Origin: Hemicordylus capensis
Taxonomy: Eukaryota; Chordata; Lepidosauria; Squamata; Cordylidae
Direction: 5' to 3'
Assembly: GCF_027244095.1 (NCBI RefSeq)
Contig: NC_069661.1
Location: forward strand, 14,580,001-14,644,000
Length of the DNA: 64,000 nucleotides
Both the position numbers and the translations under genes were made by a program. The notes beneath the pieces are model-generated. The model saw only the letters and a list, made by a program, of their open reading frames with translations, made no database searches and was not told where the DNA came from. This document shows positions 52,196-63,785 of this stretch, one piece after another; within the stretch, counting starts at the first letter, position 1, and the number at the start of each line of letters is the position of its first letter.

Positions 52196-53976
52196 CTGCA
52201 AGAAGAGAAGGAATTATGCAGCACCTGGAATGCACCCACATACCCAATGGTACTGGAGAGCTTTTGGTGGGTAAATTTATGTTTTCTTCCCCCATGAGCT
52301 GCAAAGCCCTGATCCCCAACTCATGTAATCAGTCAAGCCAAAAGAACGATCAGCTGGCTTAGTTTATATATTCAGATCACACCAGCATGTTATGCTCTGT
52401 ACAAGAAAGCAGCTAAACAAAACATTTGTCATGTGCAATTTGTAAGTCCAGAACTTGGTATTAGGGTTGTCAACTAGGGACTTTTATAGAGGACATGATA
52501 CTCTTTGAGGGACCAAATGACTTTTTTTTTGCTTGTGTTGTGGTGTCTGAAGTTCTGGGGAGCAGCTGGAACATCTTGTTTGCCCAGAACACTGTGCTCT
52601 CATGAGCAGCTTTTCTTCCTCTTGTCTCCTTCCCCTTCCTGAACATCCCTCCAATGGGGAAGCTGGAGTGGAGTATCTCTGCTTCAGTGGCAGGTTGCAG
52701 AGCCACATGATGCTACTACTATGAATATTTATACATCGCTTTTCAACAAAAGTTTGTGGCAGCTAGGTTGGTCTCTGGGTCATCTAGGAGAGACCTTATT
52801 ACTCCTGTGTTGAAAGAACTACACTGGCTGGTGATACGTTTCCGGGCAAAAGACAAAGTGCTGGTGGTTACCTATAAAGCCCTAAATGGCTTGGGCCCTG
52901 GGTATTTAAGAGAACGTCTTCTTCACCATGAGCCTGTTAAGATCACCTGGAGAGGAGAGCTGGTCTTGTGGCAGCAAGCATGACTTGTCCCCTTAGCTAA
53001 GCAGGGTGTGCCCTGGTTGCATATGAAAGGGAGACTGGAAGTGTGAGCACTATAAGATATTCTCCTTAGGGGATGGAGCCGCTCTGGGAAGAGCAGAAGG
53101 TTCCAAATTCCCTTCCTGGCTTCTCCAAGATAGGGCTGAGAGAGACTTCTGCCTGCAACCTTGGAGAAGCTGCTGCCAGTCTGTGTAGACAATACTGAGC
53201 TAGATAGATCAATGGTCTGACTCAGTATATGGTAGCTTCCCGTGTTCCTATGTAAAGCTAAGACTCCTTCCCTACTTGGCCAGCCAATCAACGTGACTGC
53301 AGGAGGTTCAGTACAGGCAACACCATGCAGTCTGTGATTGCCCAGCAGTGCGAGAGGGAAACTGGGCACAGGCCATCCACTCCCTGCCACATTAGGCGGA
53401 GTCCCATGCTGAGCATTGCCCTCTGCAGACAAGCTCCAAATGCCCCCAGACCTGACACCCATTCCGCCTCCCGCCCCCACAGGAGCTGAAGGGGGCTAGA
53501 TCACAGCTAGGCGGGCCCAGTGGTTGCGGTGAGGTTAGCAGTTTGCTAACCAACTTTACTCTGTTAGCAGCTACTCCTGCTGAGTAAAAACAGCTCCTTT
53601 TAAAATGGTGAATCTCTTCTATTGATCACGGGGAGAACAACTGGCCCTATGCAGCCAGTTCAATGGCTGATGCAGGTGTTACCTTGCATATCTTTTTATT
53701 ATTATTATTGTGAGCCCTTCAGGGACAGGAGAGCATCTTATTTATTTTTCCTTTGAAAGCCACTGTGAACCCTCCTGCTGAAAAGCCATAAATAAATGTC
53801 TGTAGTCATGGAGAACAGCAAGCGAGTGGGAGACTGTGCAGGCACCATTGCTCCAGCATGCCAAGAGGCCGGCTCAGCAACTGGCTGGCTGCCCTGCCTT
53901 GAGTCAAGAGGTGAAGCTGCTGGCCTGGCTGGGGAGAGCAGGCTGAGAGAACCTGTGGGGAAGGCACGGGGGGGGG

Positions 53977-54047
<71 letters not shown>

Positions 54048-57000
54048 TAAAGCCCCTGGTGGCGCAAAAACAAGTTCGATCCTGACCAGGGGCTCAAGGT
54101 TGACTCAGCCTTCCATCCTTCCGAGGTCGGTAAAATGAGTACCCAGAATGTTGGGGGGGGGGCAATATGCTAAATCATTGTAAACCGCTTAGAGAGCTTC
54201 CAGCTATAGAGCGGTATATAAATTTAAGTGCTATTGCTATTGCTAAACACAACCAGGACATGAATTTGAGGCATGCCCTCAACTCCTGCCTGTGGGCTTT
54301 CCAGGGGCATCTGGTGGCCCACTGTGTGAAACAGGATGCTGGACTAGATGGGCTGCCTTGGGCCTGATCCAGCAGGGCTGTTCTTATGTGCTTAATTTAC
54401 AGTTAAGAAGCCAGTGCCTTGAGAACTCTGTACCTAGACAGCAGACATACAGCTCGCCTGCTCCTCAGCTTCACAGTGGTGAGCTGTATTATCAAATTAT
54501 CCAATTTTTAAAAATCAAAGTATACATATATAATACAATGAACATATGCACATTTTAAGCAAAGTGGAGACTTGTTTGGTGAAAAGCATCCTCTATTTCC
54601 CCTTCTTTGGTGATGGATATCAACTGTTTTCACCATTTGGACCTGACAACTCTGCTGGGTATCCGAATTCTCTATGCTGCCTTGGAGCCCAGACAAACCA
54701 TAGAGAATACAAGTTTCTCTACACACAGGCAAAAATAGGCTGTTAATCCTGGATAGCTGGAAAGGAAGAGGGGGAAGAACACCCATGCTACTCATGTCAT
54801 GCAGTTTGGCTCTTATGCTTCTCCTGAAATAGCCAAAGGAAGTCTAGTTTAGTTGGGATTCCTTCCACAGAAAGCCCTCAGCCCTAAGTCCTTCACAGAA
54901 TTACAGAGCCCAAGATGCCTTTGAAAGCCAGGAGAGTTGTGCATAATTTGAAGCTGGCTTCAAGTGTGGGCCGCCTGCCCCAAACCACTGCAGCTCAGTA
55001 GGTCCAACACAGGCAAATCACAGCAGTTCAGTCAGGAACATCTCCCTGTGGCAACTGTACTCATTGCTGTTCTGGAGAAAAAGACCATCCTGCCTACAGT
55101 GATGTTTACAGAAGTCAGGTGTGCTTTGGAATGAGCCCAGCATGAAACGGGCTCACTTGTTTGCACCATGGGCTGGAGAGCAAGAATTCGTGGGCATAGT
55201 CTTAATCCCAGGATTACAGTGACTGCAGAGCCATAGCTTGGAGCAGAGCTATGTATTGAGGTCATTCACACGATCAAAAACCGTGTTCTACCTGGGTTTG
55301 GGAGCTGTGTGTGCTCCCAATTTTCGGTTGTGTGGAAGCAAAGTAGGAGGAAAACCTGGGTAGAAGTGATTCTGTGGAAGCAAGGTAGGAGGAAAAGCTA
55401 CCCAGGTTTACCTCCTACCTTGCTTCCACACAAGTGAAAATTGGGATTCCACACACAGCTGTGTGGAAATTCCACACACAGCTCCCAAACCCAGGTAGAA
55501 CACAGTTTTTGATTATATTAATGACCTCATGAAGGCACTTCACATGACATGTGCTAAGTGCCTGATGGGGTTCTGCAATGAAAGCAGGCTTAGCCCACTC
55601 TCCCCGCAGACGAGCAGACGACTGTAGCTGGGAGGCCGGATCGGCTGCCCACACAACGGCCGGCTCTGCAACTGAGCCAGCAGGGGCTACGGGGATCAGG
55701 GGCCCATGGCTCCTGGAATTCCCAGGATGCCCCGTGTGAGCGCACGGGGCATCCCGGAGAGACCCCCCAAGCCCAGGAGGCTGCTTGACCCCTCCTGGCT
55801 GGGGGTCTACTCATGTGTCCCTACAAGGGGTGTGGGGCAAGGCCACATTTGGTGCTTTGCCTCGGGACTGCAATACCTTCAGCTCCTGGTTGTTTTCCAC
55901 ACAGCAGGCTTTACTGTGAGTTTTCTACAAAGCTTTACTGCGAACTCAACGCTATCGGGAAAAAACCGATGCAAAAAGTGGATTTTTTTACCTTGGATGT
56001 AAACCGGGTTGCACTCTAATGAGCAGTGAAAAGCCCGAATTGTGTGTGAAGTGCTCCCTGATAGCTCTCAGGGACTTCAGGGTAAATCTGCCAAATATGT
56101 GAATGTGCCCGCTCCATTCCGGAGGAGATGCGGGCTAAAAGCCGGTTGTGGGGGAAAAACACCGTGCACTGCGGCAACACACGAACAATGAAATGAGGTT
56201 AACGGAGCCCTCGCAGGGTGTTTTAGGTGGGCTAGCCGCCTTGGGAGCACCAGGCTTGCCCACAGGTCCAGTGGTTCCCACACTCCATGGAGAGCAGGCT
56301 AAGTTCCCTTAGCCTGCTTTCTGTTGATTGTGGGAACAGCCTTATTATGTACTACAGGCAAACCTCGTTATATGTGGAACTGCTATTCGCAGTTTTCCAT
56401 ATCCGTGTGTGGTGAAAAGATACCTGACCTCAATATCCATGTGCATGCAAGAGTTAAAACCCGCATATCCACAGTTCCTAGAAGGCCAGAAATTACAGCG
56501 GAGGTCATTTCTGGCCGCCATTTTAAGCAATGGATTCATGTTGTGGCTCTTCCACTTAAAAAAAAAAAAAAAAAGATACACACACACCTCTGCCCGTGAT
56601 TTTTCATTGTTTGGGTAGACATTTGGGGGTAGGGGGGCATTCCTGGGCACTGGGAGACTTTCAGTTATTTTTGCTGTCCCCCCCCAATTCTGGAACCTAA
56701 CCCGCCATTTTCTATAGGCACAATACCTTGTTACTCACGGTTTTATTACTTGTGGTAGTAGGCAAGGAACAGAACTCCTGCAAGTAACAAGGTAAGCCTG
56801 TATTTCAAAATGGGGGGGGGCAGGGGAAGAGAAAGTCACACTACCAAGAGCTCTTCATAGCAAGACTTATCTTTTAGGAAGGCAGACAGGCAAGAACCCT
56901 TACATGCTAGCCTTCCAGGGGGAAAGAGTTTGACACTGGGACCACTGCCAGCCTATATCTCCTCACAAACAGACCAGGAAGTTTTCCACAACCAGCTTTT

Positions 57001-60000
57001 AGCCCGCATCTCCTCCGGAATGGAGCGGGCACATTCACATATTGGGCAGATTTACCCTGAAGTCCCTGAGAGCTATCAGGGAGCACTTCACACACAATTC
57101 GGGTTTTTCACTGCTCATTAGAGTGCAACCCGGTTTACATCCAAGGTAAAAAAATCCACTTTTCGCATCGGTTTTTCCCCGATAGCATTGAGTTCGCAGT
57201 AAAGCTTTGCAGAAAACTCACAGTAAAGCCTGCTGTGTTGAGAATGACCAGGAGCTGAAGGTATTGCAGCCCCGAGGCAAAGCACCAAATGTGGCCTTGC
57301 CCCACACCCCTTGTAGGGACCAGCCCCTTTTCCCAAACCAAACACTGGAACATAGGAAGCTGCCATATACTGAGTCAGACCATGGGTCCATCTAGCTCAG
57401 TACGGTCTACCCAGACTGCCAGCGGCTTCTCCAAGGTTGCAGGCAGGAGTCTTTCCCAGCCCTATCTGGAGATGCTAGGGAGGGAACTTTGAACCTTCTG
57501 CATGGAAGCATGGAGGTAGTCTAGGGAATGTACTAAAGTGAATGAGAGGGAATGCCCACTGGAAAAGCCCTGGTTCCTTCCAAAAGGCCATGGAATGCAT
57601 TGAATTTCCGAATGGCCAATGGCCATTCAGAAATTCCTTACATTCCTATGGCCATTTGAAAAGCGGAATATAGGAAGCTGCTTTATACCAAGTCAGACCC
57701 TTGGTCTATCTAGCTCAGGATTGTCTACACAGACTGGCAGCAGCTTCTTCAAACTTGCAGGCTGGAGTCTCTCCCAACAATCATATCTTGGAGATGCCAA
57801 GGAGGGAATCTGGAACCTTCAGCATGCAAGAGTGCAGGTGCTCTTCCCTGGGCGGCCCCATCCCCTAAGGAGTACATCTTTCAGTGCTCACAAATGTAGT
57901 CTCCTGTTCAAATGCAAGCCAGGGCAGACCCTGCTTACCAAAGGGGGGGGGAATTCATGCTTGCTGCCCCCAAACCAACAGGTGCATGAGGCTGAGGAGG
58001 TTGCAAGCAGCCTCCCCTTCTCCCCTCGTGCCTCTTGCAGGCCTGGCAAGGAGCTCTTCCTCTCGCATTTCTTTCAAGAGTCAGATCAGTCCTGAGGAGC
58101 TGCTCCAGTGGCCAGCACCATCTTGCCACCCCCGCGTGCCCCTGTAATCCACTGCTTGAGGCAGCTGCTTCAGCTGACCTCATGGAAGGACCACCCTGGA
58201 CCAGGTTCTCCTAGAAGGCACAAGGGAGATTTCCCTCTCTTCATGTACTCCCAACACAATCCAGCCAAGAATCCCACTCCCTCCACTGCCGAGCCCCCTC
58301 ACCTGAGCTTTTTCCCCTTGCTGGAAAGGAAAGCTGGCGTCTCGTTCCTCCTCTCCCCAGGCCCCGTCTTGCTTGGAGTTGCAGACAATGGTGTTCACAT
58401 CCCCATGGTTGTCAAAGCGTGGATTGAAGTGAAGCACCAGGTTGTCACAGTCTTTGCCCAGATTCACAGCAAAACTGCCAGATTGGCCATAGAGAAGCGC
58501 ACAAATACACCATGCAAGTTTTATTGGACAATAACAGCAGGAACTACTAAGCATCCTACTAAGGATGCACATATTCCACCCAGCTAGAATTTCTCAAGCT
58601 GACTTTAAGAACAAGATTCCAGTCCTCCTGACTGCTAAGGATCTGGCACAAGTATCTGCCTTGATTGATAGTCATGTGGGCTCCATAACATCTCACCAGG
58701 ATACGGTCTGCCTCGTGTTCCACCTCCCCACCCTGGCTCTTAAGCTGCCCCAACTGCACTGACCCCCACAAACCCACATTCCCTCCCCCATTCTTTAAGA
58801 CTCACTGAAAACACTCCAATGTACTTTGCATATACTTCCAGTACAGGTGGCCCTCATTATTTTCAGGGGTTCCATTCCTGTGGATAACGAAGCTGCCGAT
58901 TAAAAAAACCCTTGACTCTTTGGGGATGGGTGCGGGGGTTAGGTTCCTAAGCACACTGGAGTGTTTTGTGCTGAAAGTCACAAGAAAAAGCAGGGGTGGG
59001 GGGCAGAAATAAGCACAGAACTTTGTACTCTCCAGCAATGCCCCCCGAACTTCCAAATCCTCTGATTTCCCCCCCTTTTTAGGGTCACCTCCCCCACAGA
59101 AAAGAGCCACAAAATGACTCAGCACTACAAAATGGCAGCAGGAAATGATGTCATAAGTCATTTCCAGCCACTCAAGAACTGGAGATAGGTGAAAATAACC
59201 CAATTTTTGCCCTGCGGATAAAGAAACAGGTTTCCCTATGATCCAACCACAGATTTGTGAAACTGCAGTTAACAAGGGCCACCTGTATTCCTTATAACCT
59301 TTAAGTCAACATGTTGTCATCTGCCCATAGGGCAGATGTGTGGGCTCAAGAGATAGTAACTTGCTGAAGGGCACTTGGCAAGTTCACAGAAGAGGCAACA
59401 TTTGAACCCGGGGCCTTTGGGCTCACAGCTGAGCAACTTCACTAGCTCTTCCATATTTGACAGAGAGTCACTCCACCTCCCACTCCAGAAGAGCAACCCA
59501 ATTTCAAGTCCGCACAACTTCACTGTCTTAATTTTTAAGACTCCTACTACCAAGGAGAAAAGGGAAGCAAGAACGCAATAACCTAAGTAGCTAAATAATT
59601 AGTCCAAATGGGAAACTCCTGGTATCTGCATGGATTCATGAAGACGATAGCTGTCCATTTCGTGACGCAGGGACGCGCAGCTGGCACCAGAGGCTTGCGG
59701 CAGGCAGGGTGAAGCCAGCTCTCCCTCTTAATGAAAGACTCTCAGATCCACAACTTTGAAAAGAGACTGCCTCCAGCTTTTAAAGCTCAGTGAGTATTAG
59801 CGACTTGCCTTCTAGAATGAAATCTGGGATTTAAGGAACTGGGTGATTTACTGACCTACAATGCCAGCTCAGCCACTGGCTTTGGGCACAAGGGGTAGGT
59901 GCCCTCCAAGCCCCCTCCTTGCTTGCCCCCCAAAATCCACCACTGAGGTTGATTGGGTGAATCCATTGCTGGACCTCCATCTTCCCCCCTCAGCTTCCAT

Positions 60001-61871
60001 TGCAAGCACTGGGTTGCAAGGTTCCAAAGATTCCTCCATTCCATGGAGAACATCAGAACAGCATCCTAGAGAGATGCTGTGCTGGGGCTGGATAGGGCTA
60101 AATATAAGAGAACCTCCGCTTGCTAAATATAAGAGAATCACCACTAAAAGGAGCCCCTCCCCCTCCCCCCACACTTTGAGAGATAGGAGGCAGACACACC
60201 TCTGCGTTTTTCAAAACTCAATGAAGGGGAGTTTTCATAGGCTTTAGTTATGCAGAATGGATGTAACCTGAGCCTTTTTGTCTGAGCTGATTCCACTAGC
60301 CCACAATTTTCTCTTAAATCACCTGGGGTGTGTGTGTGGGGGGGGGACATGAGGTGATGAAGGCAGTCACTCACAAAGGCAAGGGTTAAGCGTTCTGCAG
60401 TTTGAGCCAGCTTTGGGCAACTTGTCATGCTGTTCATCCATTCTTCTGTAGCTGTCTAACAGCAAAAAAAAGCTCTCACGCTGCCTCCTCTCTGTGATGT
60501 GATCTGTGATTGGTTGGAAGGAAAACTCGGAGCAAGCCGGCGGGAACGCACAGGGAAAAGATCTGCCAGGGACTGCGGAGAGGAGCCCTATGTGAACTGA
60601 CCATTTAATCTCCCAAATTAAACATCTTGCGAATCTGCTGCGAAGCAGATTCGCTCTTCAGAGACCATGAAGAGCCACCATCTCTTCATGAAGCCATGTG
60701 TGAATAACTCCCAGGCGGTCTTTTCTGGAGAAGTCCTACTTCTTTGCACAACTTGGTTGAAAAAAAAATGCAACATTCCTTTCTTCCTGCTCTGGATAGC
60801 CTTATTGAAATGTGAATGAGGAGGGGGCTGAAGGCCCCCCCCCCCACTTAGAGCTGGCCACCCTGGAATCCATCCTGCCTGCCCAGAGCCATTTCCCCCC
60901 AACATCATTGAATCTTAGGGAAATGCTCTGAATTCACGGCCTTGCAAGTTTCCTAACCATGAGCATTACGGAAGCAGCTCCATGAAGCTGCCCATGGTCT
61001 GTCTCAGAGGTTGCTTGGCCACCCCCATGGCTGCTTTTAGTCTCTATGTTAGAGGGGCGGGGGGAATAGAAACAAGCCTCCGAGGGTAGATTCAGTTTGC
61101 TTAAGTGCATTTCAAGAACGGGCAGGTGTCATTTGCAAACACACACACACACACACACGTTTCCCTCTCCAAGGCTAAAAGCAGCTTTAGAGGGAGGGAA
61201 TTTAGAGCAGGATTTAGAGCAGGATCAGAGTTAAATGCCTTCACCCAGCCCAAACTGGGAGCCCCCACAGCTGCTTTCTGGATAAAGAAGTTGTTGGGAA
61301 TTGCAGAAGTGTCGGTCACTGATCCAGCCTTGTGTGGCACGTATGTAATTGCCAAGTTGGGTTTATCATTAAGAACATTCATGTCCTCAAAATTTACACA
61401 GCAAATAATGGCTCCTGTCTCAAAGGGCCCCATAACTGAAAAACGAAGAAGATACAAGGAGGGTGGCAGGAAATAGCCTCTGGAAATCTCTGCTGGGATA
61501 AAGAGAGACAGTTTTTCTCCTCTTGCTAAATATAGGAGAACCACCACTAAAGAGGTGCCTCTTTGCCCAGAGAGCTGAGGGTTTTTGCCACCCAGCCGTT
61601 GAAAGAGTTATCAGTATGCAAGCACAGCAAATGCTTTGCAGGAGAAAACCAGTTCTCCAAGAACTGGTCGCTATCTAGGGTACTGTAGAATGATTGTAAT
61701 AAGCGACCCACCAGCTGCCGCAACTGGATACGGGCAAGTGAATCAGTTCCATCGGCCTCTGTGGGCCTTTCCTCCCCCCTTCTCAACTTACTCTTTGGCA
61801 TCCGGCAAGATCTTTCCCTTCACTTCAAGGCCCTCTCCCGGCTGGATTTTCAGTCCAGTTGCAGTCATGAC
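52049..61871 (-). CDS. LGALS1-like: Galectin-1-like gene D (exons 2-4; exon 1 outside window)
   Basis: The most canonical member. Exons: 61792-61871, 58303-58474, 52049-52195. Residues visible: VMTATGLKIQPGEGLEVKG then KILPDAK; DFAVNLGKDCDNLVLHFNPR; HGDVNTIVCNSKQDGAWGEE; and KVGEDHEIVFPNRLGLEGIN, ending KVKVLKFL. All galectin-1 sugar contacts that can be checked are present (HFNPR, N61, W68, E71, R73), so beta-galactoside binding is expected. Exons 2-4 give 132 residues, so with a short exon 1 the protein is about the normal 135. No loop insertion. Exon 1 should lie about 0.5 kb or more past the right edge, since intron sequence at 63930-64000 matches gene C intron 1 at 43970-44050. Confidence 0.93.
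52750..52936 (+). mobile_element. L2-like LINE fragment
   Basis: Reads LKELHWLVIRFRAKDKVLVV and TYKALNGLGPGYLRERLLH, the L2 C-terminal region; ends where a 5S-derived SINE begins. Confidence 0.85.
52945..53257 (+). mobile_element. 5S-derived SINE
   Basis: Full copy: GGAGAGCTGGTCTTGTGGCA, AGCTAAGCAGGGTGTGCCCT, GGGGATGGAGCCGCTCTGGG, GACTCAGTATATGGTAGCTT. Confidence 0.9.
53980..54043. repeat. (GA)n microsatellite
   Basis: About 32 uninterrupted AG/GA units after a G-rich stretch; apparent reading frames here are only repeat translation. Confidence 0.97.
54044..54245 (+). mobile_element. tRNA-derived SINE with internal deletion
   Basis: AAAGCCCCTGGTGGCGCA, then GTTCGATCC, CCTTCCGAGGTCGGTAAAAT, and tail TAGAGCGGTATATAAATTTA. 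The usual stretch between the two promoter boxes is missing. Confidence 0.8.
54250..54402 (+). mobile_element. SINE-like repeat, GGATGCTGGACTAGATGGGC type
   Basis: AGGGGCATCTGGTGGCCCAC, GTGAAACAGGATGCTGGACT and CCTGATCCAGCAGGGCTGTT, a common squamate dispersed repeat; family name not known to me. Confidence 0.6.
55257..55532. mobile_element. Foldback element, GAGGTCATTCACA family, copy 2
   Basis: TGAGGTCATTCACACGATCA at the left and TTAATGACCTCA at the right, with arms built from TGGGTTTGGGAGCTGTGTGT. The centre contains further inverted copies of AAGCAAGGTAGGAGG. Confidence 0.75.
55817..57320. mobile_element. Long-inverted-repeat element, about 1.5 kb, in intron 3 of gene D
   Basis: Arms of about 335 bases at 55817-56150 and 56985-57320 (reversed), tips GTCCCTACAAGG / CCTTGTAGGGAC, sharing AGCTTTACTGCGAACTCAA-like and GAGCGGGCACATTCACATA-like segments. 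The middle holds a mariner-like element (56355-56800). No gene. Superfamily not assigned. Confidence 0.75.
56355..56800. mobile_element. Mariner-like short element nested in the long-inverted-repeat element
   Basis: 446 bases between TA dinucleotides; ends CAGGCAAACCTCGTTA / TAACAAGGTAAGCCTG. Non-coding. Confidence 0.85.
57350..57515 (-). mobile_element. 5S-derived SINE, 3' half
   Basis: Plus shows AGGAAGCTGCCATATACTGA, TCCATCTAGCTCAGTACGGT, CTTCTCCAAGGTTGCAGGCA. Confidence 0.85.
57601..57637. repeat. Short palindrome
   Basis: GAATTTCCGAATGGCCA pairs with TGGCCATTCAGAAATTC, one mismatch. Confidence 0.8.
57665..57975 (-). mobile_element. 5S-derived SINE
   Basis: Reverse full copy: plus shows AGGAAGCTGCTTTATACCAA, GGCCCCATCCCCTAAGGAGT, CAAGCCAGGGCAGACCCTGC, TTCATGCTTGCTGCCCCCAA. 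Confidence 0.88.
58303..58474 (-). CDS. LGALS1-like: Gene D exon 3
   Basis: 172 nt, acceptor TGGCAG, donor GTGAGG. Codes the core binding strands with intact HFNPR, CNSK, AWGEEER and FPFQQGEKAQ. Confidence 0.94.
58844..59285. mobile_element. Mariner/Tigger-like short element
   Basis: 442 bases between TA dinucleotides; ends CAGGTGGCCCTCATTATT / TTAACAAGGGCCACCTG. No transposase; the long reverse frame inside it shows no family motif. Confidence 0.85.
59290..61130. other. Intron 2 of gene D
   Basis: No gene. 60735-60970 is alignable with intron 2 of gene B around 17925-17990 and 19600-19680 (for example TGCACAACTTGGTTGA and CATTGAATCTTAGG). A perfect hairpin GCGAATCTGCT-GCGA-AGCAGATTCGC is at about 60629-60654. 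Confidence 0.6.
61139..61160. repeat. (CA)n microsatellite
   Basis: About ten CA units in intron 2 of gene D. Confidence 0.95.
61792..61871 (-). CDS. LGALS1-like: Gene D exon 2
   Basis: 80 nt, acceptor CCTATAG, donor GTAAGT. Codes VMTATGLKIQPGEGLEVKG then KILPDAK; phase 0 in, split codon out, as in B and C. Confidence 0.93.
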
Positions 61872-62049
61872 CTATAGGAAGGAATCTAGACAGGTTAATC
61901 TGGGGTGGGCAGTCAGAGTGGACAGTAGGGAGAAGTGGCTCTTGCCAGGATCCTTATAGTCTCTGGGCACCATGGAGTCATAGCCATGAAGCCCATGTGT
62001 CTTGGTCCCAGATGCTGCTCTGCACAGACATCCAAAGAAAAGTCCAGGC

Positions 62050-62745
62050 ATAAAATCTGGTCTTGTGCTGGTCTTGTGCTAGCAAGCAGGAAAGACAAGT
62101 GAGCACTGCAAGATATCCCCCTTAGAGGATGGTGCCACCCTAGGAAGAGCATCCATATGCTTGCTACGGATGTGTGCAAACCGGTTCGGCGCCGAAGCGC
62201 CAGACTGATTCAGGCTCCAGCATTCGAACCGGTTCGGCGAGAGTTAATTCCTTTAAAAAGCAGGACCTTACCTGCTCCTCCACGGCTTCTTCACTTTCCA
62301 GGCACGTTGCTTGCTGTGTGCGGCTTCGGTGCTGCTGCCAGCAGCCTGTGCATGGCGTCGATATGCACAGGGCAACATGTGCAACGGCCATGTGCGTGCT
62401 GACCCCGTGCACAGGCTGCTGGGAGCAGCACTGGAGCCCCACGCGGCCTTTTGGACAGCGAGCGCCACACCCGGAAAAGCAATGAGGCAGCTGAGGAGCA
62501 GCTAAGGTCCTGCTTACCTGCTTTTTAAAGGAACCGATCCTCACCCTGCCTGCAGCTGCACAACCTGTGTGCACATCTCTAATGCTTGCATGCAGAAGGT
62601 TCCAAGTTCCTTCCCTGGCATCTCCAGATCAGAGCTGGGAGAGACTCCTGCCTGCAACCTTGGAGAAACTGCTGCCAATCGGAGTGGACAGTACTGAGCT
62701 AGACAGACCAATGGTCTGACTCAGTATATGGCAGGTTCGGGCGTC
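62050..62745 (+). mobile_element. 5S-derived SINE split by a hAT-type element
   Basis: Halves 62050-62164 and 62582-62745 (AGATATCCCCCTTAGAGGAT; GACTCAGTATATGGCAGGTT) join cleanly at the 8-base duplication. Part of the 5S-like head is deleted. Confidence 0.85.
62165..62581. mobile_element. hAT-type element, 417 bases, within the SINE
   Basis: Ends TACGGATGTGTGC / GCACATCTCTA, with subterminal AACCGGTTCGG. Perfect 8-base duplication ATGCTTGC (62157-62164 and 62582-62589). Its reading frames on both strands are shadows of an inverted GC-rich body. Confidence 0.93.
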
Positions 62746-62984
62746 CCTAAGAGCTTGTTGAAAAAGGAGGGGAGAAGAACCTGTGGAAGTCACTTTGTTG
62801 TAGCCATCCAGCGTGGCTGACATTAGTTATACTCACAGGTGAGTGCTCAGATGGGTTGCATTATACTTATACTATGCATTATGCATAGTAAGGCAGGAAC
62901 AGTTTTCAGGAGGACCTCTCCTTATGCTGCCACAGGTTCCTCTTAGGTTTTCATGTACCTAGATCTACAAGAAGTTACATCGCT

Positions 62985-63090
62985 GGTTCCCAACCTGGGT
63001 CCCTCCAGATGCTGCTGAACTACAACTCCCAGCATCCCCAGCCATAATAAATTCCAGTGGGGGGTGTTGGGAACCACTGGTCTTGCTTAA
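62985..63090. mobile_element. Short foldback element (hAT-type group)
   Basis: CTGGTTCCCAACCTGGGTCC, CTGAACTACAACTCCCAGCA and GTGTTGGGAACCACTGG. Confidence 0.7.
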
Positions 63091-63257
63091 TGTGGGGATT
63101 TTATATATTAGGCTGCCTCTGAATCAGGCAGTCTAGGCTGCTTTTCTTCTTCTTTTGTTATTAAGAATTTTTATTGAAAGGCATTATATATTTGCCAGCA
63201 TTTCATCCCAGTATCCCCCTCCCCATACCCTCCCTGAACCAGGCCTGCCTTCTCCAT

Positions 63258-63552
63258 AGGAAGCTGCCATCTAAAGTCAGACCACTGGTCCATCTATCTC
63301 AGAATTGTCTACCCAGACTGGCAGCGACTTCTCCAAGGTTACAGGCAGGAATCTCTCTCAGCCCTATCTGGTGATGCCAGGGAGAGGACTTGGAACCTTC
63401 TGCATGCAGATGCTCTTCCCAGAGTCGCCTCATCCTCTAAGGGGAATCTCTTACAGTGCTCTCATGCAGTCTCCCATTCAAATGCAAACCAGGGAAGACC
63501 CTGCTTAGCAAAGGGGACAAATCGTGCTCACTACCCCAAGGCCAGCTCTCCA
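63258..63552 (-). mobile_element. 5S-derived SINE
   Basis: Reverse copy: plus shows AGGAAGCTGCCATCTAAAGT, GCCTCATCCTCTAAGGGGAA, AAACCAGGGAAGACCCTGCT, GGCCAGCTCTCC. Confidence 0.88.
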
Positions 63553-63785
63553 CATTGGTTGTGGGGGAAGTGAGAAAAGGACGCATAGCAGCTCCACACA
63601 CAGAAGTTTAAGAGTGGAAGCTTTCTCCCCATTGTTGCCTGGGAGAAATGAGGTACATGAGGGAAAGCAAAGCCTGTTAGAGTTTCTGCACATCAGGCTG
63701 CCGCTGAACAGCATAAAAGAAGAGTCAACTAAGAGCAGTCGCAACTCTCTTGCGGGTTGCCAAGGTAGGGATTGTGGAACAAACC

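Noticed and set aside
53738-54097. Frames with Ser-Leu or Arg-Glu runs
   Set aside because: Translation of the (GA)n microsatellite.
58802-59275. 157-codon reverse open frame
   Set aside because: It coincides with a mariner/Tigger-like element (58844-59285) and shows no protein family motif.
62164-62574. Overlapping open frames on both strands rich in Cys, Ala and Gln
   Set aside because: They lie entirely inside a 417-base hAT-type element with an 8-base duplication; the frames result from its inverted GC-rich body.
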